Below, piece after piece: positions 37,163-48,152 of a stretch of 64,000 nt of DNA. Under the pieces are notes generated by a model, which saw only the letters and a program-made list of their open reading frames with translations, did no database searches and was not told where the DNA came from. The stretch is from Bacteroides graminisolvens DSM 19988 = JCM 15093. Lineage in GTDB: Bacteria > Bacteroidota > Bacteroidia > Bacteroidales > Bacteroidaceae. Location of the stretch: contig NZ_ATZI01000001.1 of assembly GCF_000428125.1 (NCBI RefSeq), forward strand, positions 930,001 to 994,000, given 5' to 3'. A program made the translations under genes and the position numbers. How positions within the stretch are numbered: position 1 is the stretch's first letter; each line of letters begins with the position of its first letter.

Positions 37163-37846
37163 TTATTTCTTCAGAAGTTTAGCACGTTCAATGTACTTAT
37201 CAATATCCATAGCCTGATAAGACTGGAAATATTTATCTTTTATCTTTGTATAAGCAGTTACTGCATCATCAAATTTGCCTTGTTTAACCAATATTTCACC
37301 AGCCTGCATAAGGAAAATAGGGCTCAATGTGTTATTGTCTGCCTCATCTGCTGCCTTCAGCAAGATAGAAGAGGCTTTATCTAATTGTCCAAGTTCGGCA
37401 TAGCAGTTACCTGTTGCACCAAGAATAGCAGGAGCTACCATTTGATCATCACCGTCAAAACTTTCCAATTGTTTCAATGCTTCATCATATTTACCTAAGT
37501 TCTTGTAACAGATGCCGGCGTAGGCTTTGGCCAGATTAGCTGTGGATGTTCCACTGAACTGATCTGCAATTTTTAGGAAACCTTGGTAACCCAAACTATC
37601 ACCATTCAGTGCCATATCATAAGCATCCTGCTCAAAATACTCCTGACCCTTGAAAATAGCGGCTTGAGCTTTTTCTTCACGAGGCTCAGCATATAAGTGT
37701 TTGTATGCTAAAGCACCGGCTACTAAAATAATAACGCCTGCAACAAAGCCAATAATTGCGGTTTTGTGTTTAACGATAAATGCTTCAGATACGCTCAATG
37801 CCTCTTCTACATTTAAGGATTCGTGGTGGTTCTTTTTATCTGCCAT
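37163..37846 (-). CDS. TPR membrane protein (YfgM/BepA-like tetratricopeptide protein)
   Basis: One membrane helix (TAIIGFVAGVIILVAGALAY, about residues 32-51) anchors a periplasmic array of TPR repeats (AYAGICYKNLGKYDEALKQLESF, ATGNCYAELGQLDKASSILLKAAD, QAGEILVKQGKFDDAVTAYTKIKDKY). The size, single anchor and TPR array recall YfgM, an ancillary protein of the secretion and chaperone network, but that is similarity of architecture only. It is divergent from recF. Confidence 0.82.
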   Translation of the reverse strand: MADKKNHHESLNVEEALSVSEAFIVKHKTAIIGFVAGVIILVAGALAYKHLYAEPREEKAQAAIFKGQEYFEQDAYDMALNGDSLGYQGFLKIADQFSGTSTANLAKAYAGICYKNLGKYDEALKQLESFDGDDQMVAPAILGATGNCYAELGQLDKASSILLKAADEADNNTLSPIFLMQAGEILVKQGKFDDAVTAYTKIKDKYFQSYQAMDIDKYIERAKLLKK

Positions 37847-38006
37847 TTTATTTTAATATTTTTTTGTTGTTTTTCAAACCAGATATTTCGGTCAGCAAAA
37901 GTAGTTTTTTTATATATATAAAGGAAATTTAGAGCCATCTTTTTTTCTTTAGTAACCTAAAACCTCGAAATTCTTGCTACTTTTGTAACCTAAGTTTATG
38001 TTGCTT

Positions 38007-39113
38007 ATGATTTTGAAACGAATTTCTATCTTAAATTATAAAAACCTGGAACAGGTTGAGTTGAACTTTTCTGCTAAGCTAAATTGCTTTTTCGGACAGA
38101 ACGGAATGGGGAAGACCAACTTGCTCGATGCCATTTATTTTTTATCCTTCTGTAAAAGTGCCGCTAATCCGGTTGATTCACAGAACATCCGGCATGAGCA
38201 GGACTTTTTTGTTATCCAAGGTTTTTATGAAGCCGAAGATGGATCTCCTGAGGAAGTTTATTGTGGGATGAAGAAACGATCAAAAAAGCAATTTAAGCGA
38301 AATAAAAAGGAGTATTCCCGTTTGTCGGATCACATTGGATTTGTGCCATTGGTTATGGTTTCGCCTGCCGATGCCGATTTGATAGCTGGTGGCAGCGAAG
38401 AAAGACGGAGGTTTATGGATGTGGTTATTTCTCAATATGACAAAGATTATCTGGAAAATCTGATTCGTTATAATAAAGCCATGGCGCAACGTAACACGTT
38501 GTTGAAAAGTGAATTCCCGGTTGAGGAAGAACTTTTTCTTATTTGGGAAGAAGCAATGGCTACAGCCGGTGAAATGGTATGTCGTAAACGTGAGCAGTTT
38601 ATACGTGAATTTATTCCCATCTTCCAGACTTTCTATTCTTTTATTTCACAAGACAAAGAGAAGGTGGGTTTGTCGTATGATTCACACGCCTCTGGCAACT
38701 CGTTGTTAGAAGTCATTAAGGAAAGCAGAGTGAAAGACCAAATTATGGGCTACTCTCTTAAGGGTATCCACAAAGACGAACTAAATATGTTGCTCGGTGA
38801 TTTTCCTATAAAACGGGAAGGTTCGCAGGGGCAAAATAAAACATATCTTGTGGCTCTGAAACTGGCTCAGTTTGATTTTTTAAAAAGAACCGGAGGCTCT
38901 GTTCCCTTATTATTGCTCGATGATATATTCGATAAGCTGGATGCTTCACGAGTGGAACAAATTGTGAAACTAGTATCGGGTGACAGTTTTGGACAAATAT
39001 TTATAACAGATACGAACCGGGAGCATTTAGATCAAATTCTTTTGAACTTGGAGAGTGATCATAGCATGTTTTTAGTTGAAAAGGGTGAGGTTCAATTGAT
39101 GAAGGAGAACTGA
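38007..39113 (+). CDS. recF: DNA replication and repair protein RecF
   Basis: An SMC-like ATPase that helps load RecA at gaps. Walker A is FGQNGMGKTNLLDAIYFLSFCKSA near the N-terminus, the signature motif is in LKGIHKDEL...GSQGQNKTYLVALKLAQF, and Walker B is PLLLLDDIFDKLDASR. An earlier in-frame ATG exists at 37998, but a TACTTTTG -7-like box at 37978-37985 would start the RNA too close to it, so 38007 is preferred. It is followed after 1 nt by a DUF721 gene. Confidence 0.93.
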   Translation: MILKRISILNYKNLEQVELNFSAKLNCFFGQNGMGKTNLLDAIYFLSFCKSAANPVDSQNIRHEQDFFVIQGFYEAEDGSPEEVYCGMKKRSKKQFKRNKKEYSRLSDHIGFVPLVMVSPADADLIAGGSEERRRFMDVVISQYDKDYLENLIRYNKAMAQRNTLLKSEFPVEEELFLIWEEAMATAGEMVCRKREQFIREFIPIFQTFYSFISQDKEKVGLSYDSHASGNSLLEVIKESRVKDQIMGYSLKGIHKDELNMLLGDFPIKREGSQGQNKTYLVALKLAQFDFLKRTGGSVPLLLLDDIFDKLDASRVEQIVKLVSGDSFGQIFITDTNREHLDQILLNLESDHSMFLVEKGEVQLMKEN

Positions 39114-39114
39114 C

Positions 39115-39405
39115 ATGAAAAGAAATGACGCAGAACAGATTGGAAAATTAATTCAGCAGTTTCTAAGACAGGAGAGTTTGGAGGCTCCGTTGAATGAACA
39201 GCGACTCATGGCCGCTTGGAAAGAGGTTTTGGGTCCTACCATAAATTTCTATACCAAAGAATTGTTTATAAAAAATCAGATATTGTATGTTCATCTGACT
39301 TCTTCAGTACTTCGCCAGGAGTTGATGATGGGGAGGGAAATTCTTATTCGCAATTTAAATAATCACGTAGGGGCAACTGTTATCACAAACATCATCTTTC
39401 GTTAA
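39115..39405 (+). CDS. DUF721 (DciA-like) family protein
   Basis: At 96 residues, it matches the DUF721 module (IGKLIQQFLRQESLEAPLNEQRLMAAWKEVLG, LYVHLTSSVLRQELMMGREILIRNLN). In other bacteria DciA-type proteins of this family load the replicative helicase; Bacteroidetes members are short and often lie next to recF, as here. Starting 1 nt after the recF stop, it is translationally coupled. A role in replication initiation is inference. Confidence 0.85.
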   Translation: MKRNDAEQIGKLIQQFLRQESLEAPLNEQRLMAAWKEVLGPTINFYTKELFIKNQILYVHLTSSVLRQELMMGREILIRNLNNHVGATVITNIIFR

Positions 39406-39416
39406 ACCTTTGAGCT

Positions 39417-39962
39417 TTATATCTCAGACGCTCCAACTATGATAGCGTCCATTTTTACGTCAAATGAGTCGGCTGGTACTTTCTCTACCAATTGGAAAGG
39501 AAAGCAGATTCCGATTTTATAGGCTGCTAGTTGAGGCAGTATTTTGTCGTAATATCCTTTCCCATGCCCTAAACGATTCTTTTCCCGATCAAAAGCCACA
39601 CCGGGAACAACCACTAAATCGATAGATGAATAATTATCTAAAACAGTACCTATAGGTTCAAGAATGCCGTAAGGACCAGGTTTCATGCTACCAATTCCTT
39701 CGTAACGACGTATTTCCAATGTGTCACCCACTACTACGGGAAGCACTATTTGTTTGCTATCTGTCCATTTGTCAATAAAGCTGTGAGTGTATACTTCGTC
39801 TTTCATTGAATGATAGAGAAGTACGGTTTTTGCATCTCGAAAAGCGGGGTGCTTTTCGAGATGCAAAAGTATATCAGCAGAAAGATCTTTCAGCATAGAG
39901 GCGGAGTACTTGGCTTTCTCCTCTGCTATCAGCTTGCGCAGTTCTTTTTTTCTTTCCTTCAT
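39417..39962 (-). CDS. 5-formyltetrahydrofolate cyclo-ligase
   Basis: Converts 5-formyl-THF to 5,10-methenyl-THF. Diagnostic pieces: KKELRKLIAEEKAKYSASML, YGILEPIG, VVVPGVAFDREKNRLGHGKGYYDKIL and the final DVKMDAIIVGASEI. The frame continues upstream to 40022, but the family starts at the KKELR helix, which fits the ATG at 39962. Even with this start the first 89 nt lie inside the end of the S41 protease gene in another frame, an unusually long overlap. It converges on DUF721 with an 11-bp gap. Confidence 0.9.
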   Translation of the reverse strand: MKERKKELRKLIAEEKAKYSASMLKDLSADILLHLEKHPAFRDAKTVLLYHSMKDEVYTHSFIDKWTDSKQIVLPVVVGDTLEIRRYEGIGSMKPGPYGILEPIGTVLDNYSSIDLVVVPGVAFDREKNRLGHGKGYYDKILPQLAAYKIGICFPFQLVEKVPADSFDVKMDAIIVGASEI

Positions 39963-41613
39963 TTTTTGTTTTTGGTTGGTTGGCATTAGCTGGTGCTTTA
40001 GGGAATGATTCTCCCTTTTCAAGAATTTGAATCGCTCTTTTTACAGTTGCATCGCTGTTGTTGAAGAACTTAATATAAGATTCTTTTCCTAGCATATTGT
40101 AAATGATATTGCCATAGATATTTCTTTCCAATAGTTTATGGGATTTCTGTATCAAGATATTTCTTCTTTTAATCCCTTTCGTTTCTGCGTAACGCACAAA
40201 TTGTTCTACTATGTTTTGGCGACGAAGATACGACAGTAAGGTTGTCTCATCTTCAAATTGGGCCATTTTATCTCTGTTCTTATCTGTGTACTGGAAGGTA
40301 AATTGAATGGTTAATCCTTTGTTCAATACACTTGTTAAATAAGAGCTGACCCCTGTTGTGTCTTGTGGAACAAAAATATCGGGCATAATGCCTCCACCTC
40401 CGTATACAGGACGGCCTAGAGTGGTTGAATACCGTAATTTCTCATCCAGTTTGATACTGTCTCTGGAGAAGAATTCACCGTGTTCGTAACGAGTTAGCCA
40501 ATCCATTTCATAATTCTGATCTTTTCCATTTTCATAAGGACGTTGTATGCAACGACCTGCGGGAGTATAATAACGAGCTATCGTAAGGCGTATAGCTGAA
40601 CCGTCACTGAAATCTATAGGCTGCTGAACCAATCCTTTACCAAAAGAGCGTCTTCCGATGATAACCCCTCTGTCATTATCCTGAATAGCCCCTGCGAATA
40701 TCTCACTGGCAGAAGCAGAACCTTCATCGACGAGTACTACAATAGGCATTTTCTGGCAACTGCCTGTGCCGTTAGCATATTCGTCGGTTCGTGGATATTT
40801 ACGCCCTTGCGTATATACAATCAAGCGTCCTTCAGGTAAAAATTCGTTCACCATACGAATGGCAGCTTCCATGTATCCGCCCGTATTGCCCCGTAAGTCA
40901 ATAATCAGTCCTTTACAGTTCTTGTGACTGAGTTGGGCTATTGCATTTAACAGTTCAACGTGTGTGGTTCGTCCAAACTTGCTTATTTGCACGTATCCAA
41001 AATTATCGGAAATCATATAAGCAGCATCAATTGTATTTTGAGGAATCTCTCCGCGGATAATTGAAAAATGAAGAACCTCTTTTTCGCTCATTCGTTTAAT
41101 ACCCAATTTAACCTCACTGCCTTTAGGCCCTTTGAGCTTTCTCATGGCAAGTTCATTGGTTACTTTCTTTCCCACAAATGCCGTGTCGTTCACAGATACA
41201 ATACGATCGCCTGCCATGAGCCCCACTTTTTCAGAAGGACCACCCTGAATAACACTGTTTACATGTATGGTGTCATCCTGAATGGTAAATTGAATGCCAA
41301 TACCGCTAAAGCTTCCCTCTAATTCGGAGTTGACTTCCGCCAAATCTTTAGCCGGTATGTAAGTAGAGTGCGGATCCAGTTCTGCTAATATTTGCGGAAG
41401 TGCTTTCTCAACCAAATCGGTCATGTTTACCGTATCAACATACTGATCGTCAACGATTCGAAGCAAAGCATTTAGTTTGTTTGACGAGCTGTTGATGATG
41501 CCCAATCGGTTTCCGGCAAAATGTTTTGCATAGAAAGTTCCAATAAGAATTCCAATAACTACACTGATTGCAATTACAATGGGTATAAACCGTGAAGAGT
41601 TTTTTGTACGCAT
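39874..41613 (-). CDS. S41 family C-terminal processing protease (CtpA-like)
   Basis: An N-terminal helix anchors the protein (FIPIVIAISVVIGILIGTFYA). A PDZ domain (about residues 95-175) and the S41 core follow, with catalytic Ser in VDEGSASASEIFAGAIQ and the Lys of RSFGKGLVQQP. The C-terminal part is lysine-rich. It trims periplasmic proteins. The last 30 codons (TAQADSRGESQVLRLYAERSFC) overlap the 5-FTHF ligase gene in another frame and are low in family-like sequence; the tail may differ between strains. At 579 residues it is typical of Bacteroidetes CTPs. Confidence 0.92.
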   Translation of the reverse strand: MRTKNSSRFIPIVIAISVVIGILIGTFYAKHFAGNRLGIINSSSNKLNALLRIVDDQYVDTVNMTDLVEKALPQILAELDPHSTYIPAKDLAEVNSELEGSFSGIGIQFTIQDDTIHVNSVIQGGPSEKVGLMAGDRIVSVNDTAFVGKKVTNELAMRKLKGPKGSEVKLGIKRMSEKEVLHFSIIRGEIPQNTIDAAYMISDNFGYVQISKFGRTTHVELLNAIAQLSHKNCKGLIIDLRGNTGGYMEAAIRMVNEFLPEGRLIVYTQGRKYPRTDEYANGTGSCQKMPIVVLVDEGSASASEIFAGAIQDNDRGVIIGRRSFGKGLVQQPIDFSDGSAIRLTIARYYTPAGRCIQRPYENGKDQNYEMDWLTRYEHGEFFSRDSIKLDEKLRYSTTLGRPVYGGGGIMPDIFVPQDTTGVSSYLTSVLNKGLTIQFTFQYTDKNRDKMAQFEDETTLLSYLRRQNIVEQFVRYAETKGIKRRNILIQKSHKLLERNIYGNIIYNMLGKESYIKFFNNSDATVKRAIQILEKGESFPKAPANANQPKTKNEGKKKRTAQADSRGESQVLRLYAERSFC

Positions 41614-41649
41614 GTCCTTAATATAATTTGAACGTTTGTCCCTGATTAC

Positions 41650-42099
41650 TTAGTCGGTTATGGAGTCACTTTTATCGGGGTTCAGGTAAATAACCTCGAT
41701 GCCAGCCCTTTTTAATAAATTAATTCCGTCTTCTACCCGGTACTCCTTCGAATACACAAGTCTTTTGATGCCTGCCTGAATGATTAATTTGGCACATTCA
41801 ATGCATGGGGCATCGGTCACGTACATGGTAGCACCATCGCTACTGTTGTTTGAACGTGCTATTTTGGTTATGGCATTAGCCTCTGCATGCAATACGTAAG
41901 GTTTGGTTACGTTGTTTTCGTCTTCACAGATGTTTTCAAAACCCGACGGAGTTCCATTGTATCCGTCGGATATGATCATTTTATCCTTGACGATTAGCGC
42001 ACCAACTTTGCGGCGCTCGCAATAAGAGTTTTCTGCCCATATTTTGGCCATGCGTATATAACGCATGTCTAATTCTAATTGTTTGTTTGGTGCTTCCAT
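41650..42099 (-). CDS. dCMP deaminase family protein (ComEB-like)
   Basis: A zinc deaminase of 149 residues: VLHAEANAITK gives the His-Ala-Glu metal and catalytic site, DAPCIECAKLIIQAGIKRLVY the PCxxC zinc ligands, and ISDGYNGTPSGFENICED the substrate loop. Deamination of dCMP to dUMP feeds thymidylate synthesis. It starts 11 nt after the DUF4847 lipoprotein gene and may belong to the M3 peptidase transcript. Confidence 0.92.
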   Translation of the reverse strand: MEAPNKQLELDMRYIRMAKIWAENSYCERRKVGALIVKDKMIISDGYNGTPSGFENICEDENNVTKPYVLHAEANAITKIARSNNSSDGATMYVTDAPCIECAKLIIQAGIKRLVYSKEYRVEDGINLLKRAGIEVIYLNPDKSDSITD

Positions 42100-42110
42100 G
42101 TATTCTCACT

Positions 42111-42629
42111 TTATTCTTGGACGTGAAACAATAAGCATCTTGTTCTTTGTCCTTCCTTAAAATAAATATACAGGTTGTTCTCGTCACCTTTGTAAGAGGT
42201 TGCGTTGTTCAAACCATTTAAAAAGGCTCTACCCAGTGCATCATTATCTGAAGTGGAAGATGGTTTAGCAGTAAAATAGTTGCTTTCAGCGTCTGCACTC
42301 CATGAACCGGTAAAAGAAGTACTAGCTGCTCTTCCGGATATACCACCACTTATTGTCTTATTTGTGAGAACGCCTGTGAAAGTTATGGTGAAATTATTCT
42401 CAGCCTCTAATAACTTGATAGATGCTTCTTTGGCTTCGTTGCTACTCCAATAACCGGGGTTGCTTGAAGCATCGTACGAATTACCAATAATTGGATATGT
42501 GCCACCATCCAACACATCCGTTAACTTCCAGGTTTTCCCAGTGAAGATTCTGACTACATCGTCACTCTCATTGCATCCGCAGAGCATGGGAAGTATACAT
42601 AACAATATGAACAAACACCTGTTTTTCAT
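42111..42629 (-). CDS. DUF4847-like lipoprotein
   Basis: Lipobox LCGC (Cys19) after MKNRCLFILLCILPM, then a beta-rich domain of about 150 residues with FTGKTWKLTDVLDGGTYP, LLEAENNFTITFTGVLTNKTI, and a final strand NNLYIYFKEGQRTRCLLFHV. The repeated turns of this lipocalin-like fold resemble DUF4847 proteins of Bacteroides. Function is unknown. It begins 4 nt after the M3 peptidase stop. Confidence 0.7.
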   Translation of the reverse strand: MKNRCLFILLCILPMLCGCNESDDVVRIFTGKTWKLTDVLDGGTYPIIGNSYDASSNPGYWSSNEAKEASIKLLEAENNFTITFTGVLTNKTISGGISGRAASTSFTGSWSADAESNYFTAKPSSTSDNDALGRAFLNGLNNATSYKGDENNLYIYFKEGQRTRCLLFHVQE

Positions 42630-42633
42630 TTTT

Positions 42634-44730
42634 TTATTTCTTTATTCCATTTCTAATCAGGAGAGCGTCAATAGTAGGTTCTTGTCCGCGGAATCGCTTG
42701 TAAAGCGTCATCGGATGCTCTGTTCCTCCTTTTGATAGAATGTTGTTACGGAATGACTGTGCTACTTCCTGATTAAATATTCCTTTTTGCATAAAAAGAG
42801 AGAAAGCATCGGCATCCAGAACCTCAGCCCATTTGTAACTGTAATACCCGGCAGAGTATCCTCCGGCGAATATGTGTGAGAACTGGGCGCTCATGCAAGT
42901 GCCCTCAACTACGGGTAAAATCTGCGCTTTCTCCCATGCCTTTTGTTCGTATGCCTTCACATCGCCGGTAAAAGGTGTAGTTCGGGTATACCAGCCCATG
43001 TCGAGTAAGCCGAAACTAACTTGGCGCAGACAAGCGTAAGCAACATTAAAGTTAGATGAATCTATAATGCGTTGCACCAAAGTGTCGGGAATTATCTCGC
43101 CAGTTTGATAATGTTTGGCAAAAGTGCTCAAGAAATCCTTTTCAACTGCAAAGTTCTCCATTATTTGCGATGGAAGTTCCACAAAGTCACGATAAACGCT
43201 TGTTCCGCTCAGACTCTCATAATGAGTGTTGGCAAAGATACCATGCAAACCGTGGCCGAATTCATGAAGAAAAGTATTGACCTCATCGAATGTTAATAAA
43301 GCTGGTTTACTTTCGGTGGGTTTAGTGAAATTCATGACCAATGTTATGTGCGGACGACTGTTTTCTCCTGTTTGGTCATCAATCCATTGACCCTTAAAGC
43401 TGGTCATCCATGCACCGGCACGTTTACCGGCACGCGGGTGGAAGTCAGTATATAAAACAGCTAAGAAACTTCCGTCCTTATCTAATACCTCGTAAGCGTC
43501 TACATCCGGATGGTAAACCGGGATTTCGCTATTTTTACGGAAAGTAATACCATATAATCGAGTGGCAAGTCCGAAGACACCTTCTTTTACATTACTCAAT
43601 TCAAAGTAAGGGCGAAGCATCTCGTCGTTTAGGCTGAACTTTTTATTTTTTAATTGATCAGAATAGTATGACCAGTCCCAAGGCATGAGGCGAAACTCTT
43701 TACCCTGAGTGCTACGCGCTAACTCTTGTACTTCGTTGTATTCTGCCTTAGCTGTAGGAGTGTAGGCATCGAGTAGCTGATCCAATAACTTATAAACATT
43801 CTTACTGTTTTCGGCCATGCGCTCTTTCAACGTATAATCCGCATAGCTTTTATATCCCAGCAATTGGGCTATTTGCATACGTGTGTTCACTAAATCTTTA
43901 ACGATTTCAAGCGTGTTGAATTCATTGTCTTTAGTACATTTGGTATTATATGCCATGTAGAGTTCTTTTCGTAGCTCACGGTTACTTGCATAAGTCATAA
44001 AAGGAACATAGCTAGGTGCATGAAGAGTGATGACCCAGCCTTCAACTCCTTTTTCGCGGGCTGTTTGTGCGGCTGCTTCAACAATCCCCTCGGGTAATCC
44101 GGCTAGTTGTTCCTTTTGTGTGAGAACCAGTTGGAAGTTGTTGGTTTCTTTCAGGTTGTTCTCTCCAAATTGAAGCGTTAATGTGCTGAGTTTTTTACTT
44201 AACTCTCTGTATTTATTGCGTGCTTCTCCTTGCAGGTTGGCTCCCCGCCGCACAAAACCATCGTAGATGTCATCCAACAATTTAGCTTGCTCAATGGTCA
44301 GCGACAATTTACTTTTTTGCTTATAAACCGCTTTTACGCGTAGAAATAACTTCTCATTCAAGCTGATGTTATTGCTGTGCTCGCTTAATAAAGGAATCAT
44401 TTTTTGAGCAATCTTTTGCAAATCATCATTCGTTTCAGCGCTACGAAGATTTCCAAATACCGTAGTGACTCTATCCAGGAATTTTCCGGATTTTTCATAA
44501 GCTACTATTGTGTTGGCAAAAGTGGGTGCTTCAGGGTTATTGATGATGGCCTCAATCTCTGCTTCATGAAGTTTTATTCCTTCGAGCATGGCCGGTTCAT
44601 AATGTTCATTTTTTATTTTATCAAACGGTACGGTTTGATGCGGAGTATTATACTTTTCGAAAAAAGGATTTTGGGCATTTATCATATTTACAGTGCAAAA
44701 TAAAAAAAGAGATAGTGCTATTCGTCTCAT
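42634..44730 (-). CDS. dcp: M3 family peptidyl-dipeptidase (Dcp-like), secreted
   Basis: An exported zinc metallopeptidase that removes dipeptides from peptide C-termini. A signal peptide (MRRIALSLFLFCTVNMINAQ) precedes the M3 fold; the zinc motif HEFGHGLHGIF (with a distal Glu in the following helix) and the Tyr of GYSAGYYSYKWAEVLDADAF are both present. At 698 residues it is full length. It is upstream of the DUF4847 lipoprotein and dCMP deaminase genes. Confidence 0.93.
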   Translation of the reverse strand: MRRIALSLFLFCTVNMINAQNPFFEKYNTPHQTVPFDKIKNEHYEPAMLEGIKLHEAEIEAIINNPEAPTFANTIVAYEKSGKFLDRVTTVFGNLRSAETNDDLQKIAQKMIPLLSEHSNNISLNEKLFLRVKAVYKQKSKLSLTIEQAKLLDDIYDGFVRRGANLQGEARNKYRELSKKLSTLTLQFGENNLKETNNFQLVLTQKEQLAGLPEGIVEAAAQTAREKGVEGWVITLHAPSYVPFMTYASNRELRKELYMAYNTKCTKDNEFNTLEIVKDLVNTRMQIAQLLGYKSYADYTLKERMAENSKNVYKLLDQLLDAYTPTAKAEYNEVQELARSTQGKEFRLMPWDWSYYSDQLKNKKFSLNDEMLRPYFELSNVKEGVFGLATRLYGITFRKNSEIPVYHPDVDAYEVLDKDGSFLAVLYTDFHPRAGKRAGAWMTSFKGQWIDDQTGENSRPHITLVMNFTKPTESKPALLTFDEVNTFLHEFGHGLHGIFANTHYESLSGTSVYRDFVELPSQIMENFAVEKDFLSTFAKHYQTGEIIPDTLVQRIIDSSNFNVAYACLRQVSFGLLDMGWYTRTTPFTGDVKAYEQKAWEKAQILPVVEGTCMSAQFSHIFAGGYSAGYYSYKWAEVLDADAFSLFMQKGIFNQEVAQSFRNNILSKGGTEHPMTLYKRFRGQEPTIDALLIRNGIKK

Positions 44731-44847
44731 ATAATCCGTAGATTAATTGTTTATACTTATTTTCAAGATACAAACATACTAAAATTGTGCTTTATTTAAG
44801 CTGATAAGAATAGTTTTTTAACAAAGTATTAGGTAAGTTGCAAAAAA

Positions 44848-44876
44848 AAACTGCTTCGGAAGCTCCGAAGCAGTTT
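44848..44876. terminator. Rho-independent terminator of gapA
   Basis: Arms AAACTGCTTCGGA (44848-44860) and TCCGAAGCAGTTT (44864-44876) with loop AGC. On the minus strand the second arm is followed by a T-run (the A-run at 44842-44850 of the plus strand). It follows gapA by about 25 nt. Confidence 0.9.
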
Positions 44877-44900
44877 CATTATAAGTAATACAGCGTATAA

Positions 44901-45947
<1,047 letters not shown>

Positions 45948-46047
45948 TCAAAATATGTAGAAAGACTTCATATTTCAACTTAATGCGGTGCAAAATTAAA
46001 AAAATGTTTTTATATTAGTGCACAAATTAATATTAAAAACAAAAAAA

Positions 46048-46485
46048 ATGGGAAAAAACAATTTGCTTCAGGAATTTAAATCTTTTGCCATGAAGGGCAA
46101 TGTGATTGATTTGGCAGTCGGTGTAATCATTGGCGGTGCATTTGGCAAAATAGTATCTTCTGTTGTTGCAGATGTGATTATGCCGCCTATCGGTTTGCTG
46201 GTTGGAGGTGTTAACTTTACAGATTTGAAGTGGGTAATGAAAGCGGCCGAAATAGGTGCCGATGGAAAAGAAGCAGCAGCCGTTACGTTAAACTATGGTA
46301 ACTTTTTGCAGGCAACTTTTGATTTTATCATTATCGCATTCTCCATTTTTATGTTTATTAAACTTATAAATAAGATGTCACGCAAACAGGAAGCGGTCGA
46401 ACAAACGCCTCCACCGCCTCCAGCGCCAAGTAAAGAAGAACTATTGTTGACTGAAATTCGCGATTTACTGAAAGAAAAGAAGTAA
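46048..46485 (+). CDS. mscL: Large-conductance mechanosensitive channel MscL
   Basis: Pressure-relief channel in the inner membrane. MSCL signature: [39 protein letters not shown] (TM1) and [25 protein letters not shown] (TM2), with a Pro-rich linker ([13 protein letters not shown]) and C-terminal helix [13 protein letters not shown]. The frame allows a GTG at 46018, but the ATG at 46048 gives the standard N-terminus [13 protein letters not shown]. Resulting length is 145 residues. It is divergent from gapA. Confidence 0.95.
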   Translation: MGKNNLLQEFKSFAMKGNVIDLAVGVIIGGAFGKIVSSVVADVIMPPIGLLVGGVNFTDLKWVMKAAEIGADGKEAAAVTLNYGNFLQATFDFIIIAFSIFMFIKLINKMSRKQEAVEQTPPPPPAPSKEELLLTEIRDLLKEKK

Positions 46486-46538
46486 AATCGTGATATTTTG
46501 CGTACTTTTGTGCGCAAACTTCAAAACATATCTTCTAT

Positions 46539-48062
46539 ATGCAAGAAAAAATTATTATACTTGATTTCGGTTCTCAAACTACACAGCTTATTGGACGCAG
46601 GGTTCGCGAGCTCGACACTTATTGCGAAATTGTACCTTATAATAAGTTTCCCAAAGAAGATCCGAGCGTAAAAGGGGTTATCTTGTCGGGTAGTCCTTTC
46701 TCTGTTTATGACGATGCAGCGTTTAAAGTTAATATGGAAGAGATATGGGGAAAATACCCTATATTGGGAATTTGCTACGGCGCGCAATTTATTTCGTACG
46801 TCAATGGAGGCAAAGTAGAGCCTGCCGGAACACGTGAATACGGTCGTGCTCACTTGGCAAGTCTTGATTCCGGTAATATTCTGTTAAAAGGGGTGAGAAA
46901 CAATTCACAAGTCTGGATGAGTCACGGTGATACGATTACTGCCATACCCGATAATTTCAAAATTATTGCTTCGACTGACAAAGTTGCTATTGCTGCTTAT
47001 GAAGTAACCGATGCAAAGGTGTGGGGAGTTCAGTTTCATCCCGAGGTTTTTCATACGGAAGACGGAACGCAAATCTTAAAAAACTTTGTGGTTGATGTGT
47101 GCGGGTGTAAACAGGACTGGTCGCCTGCTTCTTTTATTGAAAGCACAGTGGCTGAATTGAAAGCGCAATTAGGTGATGATAAAGTTGTTTTAGGGCTAAG
47201 CGGCGGTGTTGATTCATCCGTAGCTGCCGTTTTGCTTCATAAAGCCATCGGTAGTAATCTGACTTGTATCTTCGTAGATCACGGTATGTTGCGTAAGAAT
47301 GAGTATGCTAATGTATTGAATGACTATAATTGTCTGGGACTAAATGTAATTGGAGTTGATGCCAGTGAGAAATTTTTTAGTGAATTGGCAGGAGTGTCCG
47401 AGCCTGAAGCGAAGAGAAAGATTATAGGCAAAGGCTTTATCGATGTTTTCGATGTGGAAGCTCACAAGATAAAAGATGTAAAATGGCTTGCACAAGGTAC
47501 CATTTATCCGGATTGCATTGAGTCTCTTTCAATAACCGGTACGGTTATTAAAAGCCACCACAATGTAGGCGGTTTGCCCGAGAAGATGAATTTGAAGTTA
47601 TGCGAACCTTTACGTTTACTGTTTAAGGACGAGGTCAGAAGAGTTGGACGTGAGTTGGGTATGCCGGAGCATCTCATTAAACGCCATCCGTTCCCCGGAC
47701 CCGGATTGGCAGTACGTATTTTAGGAGATATTACGCCCGAAAAGGTGCGTATTTTGCAAGATGCCGATGATATATTCATTCAAGGCTTGCGTGATTGGGA
47801 CCTTTATGATCAGGTATGGCAGGCCGGCGTCATTTTATTGCCCGTCCAATCAGTTGGAGTGATGGGCGATGAACGTACGTATGAAAGAGCGGTTGCTCTT
47901 CGTGCAGTTACATCTACCGATGCTATGACGGCCGATTGGGCTCACCTTCCTTACGAATTTCTGGGGAAAGTATCCAATGACATCATCAATAAGGTGAAAG
48001 GCGTTAATCGTGTAACGTATGACATTAGTTCAAAACCACCTGCAACCATTGAATGGGAGTAA
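46539..48062 (+). CDS. guaA: GMP synthase (glutamine-hydrolysing)
   Basis: Makes GMP from XMP. Class I glutamine amidotransferase domain at the N-terminus (catalytic Cys in [10 protein letters not shown], His/Glu in [13 protein letters not shown]), ATP-pyrophosphatase domain with P-loop [16 protein letters not shown], and the GMP_synt_C dimerisation domain ([15 protein letters not shown]). At 507 residues it is full length. A TACTTTTG -7-like sequence (46503-46510) lies 28 nt upstream, with no good -33. Confidence 0.97.
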   Translation: MQEKIIILDFGSQTTQLIGRRVRELDTYCEIVPYNKFPKEDPSVKGVILSGSPFSVYDDAAFKVNMEEIWGKYPILGICYGAQFISYVNGGKVEPAGTREYGRAHLASLDSGNILLKGVRNNSQVWMSHGDTITAIPDNFKIIASTDKVAIAAYEVTDAKVWGVQFHPEVFHTEDGTQILKNFVVDVCGCKQDWSPASFIESTVAELKAQLGDDKVVLGLSGGVDSSVAAVLLHKAIGSNLTCIFVDHGMLRKNEYANVLNDYNCLGLNVIGVDASEKFFSELAGVSEPEAKRKIIGKGFIDVFDVEAHKIKDVKWLAQGTIYPDCIESLSITGTVIKSHHNVGGLPEKMNLKLCEPLRLLFKDEVRRVGRELGMPEHLIKRHPFPGPGLAVRILGDITPEKVRILQDADDIFIQGLRDWDLYDQVWQAGVILLPVQSVGVMGDERTYERAVALRAVTSTDAMTADWAHLPYEFLGKVSNDIINKVKGVNRVTYDISSKPPATIEWE

Positions 48063-48084
48063 GTGAAAACGTATAGAATATAAT

Positions 48085-48129
48085 AAAGAGACCGGATTCT
48101 TTCGTATGTCGAAAAGATCCGGTCTCTTT
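48085..48129. terminator. Terminator of guaA
   Basis: Arms AAAGAGACCGGAT (48085-48097) and ATCCGGTCTCTTT (48117-48129), with a partly paired loop (TCTTTCG/CGAAAAGA), followed by a T-rich stretch on the plus strand. It also lies at the end of the convergent Crp-type gene (stop at 48153). Confidence 0.88.
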
Positions 48130-48152
48130 TTATGTTGCTACCAAGTACTCAA

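Noticed and set aside
39963..40022. Longer N-terminus of the 5-FTHF cyclo-ligase from 40022
   Set aside because: The extra 20 residues do not fit the family and would deepen the overlap with the protease gene to 149 nt.
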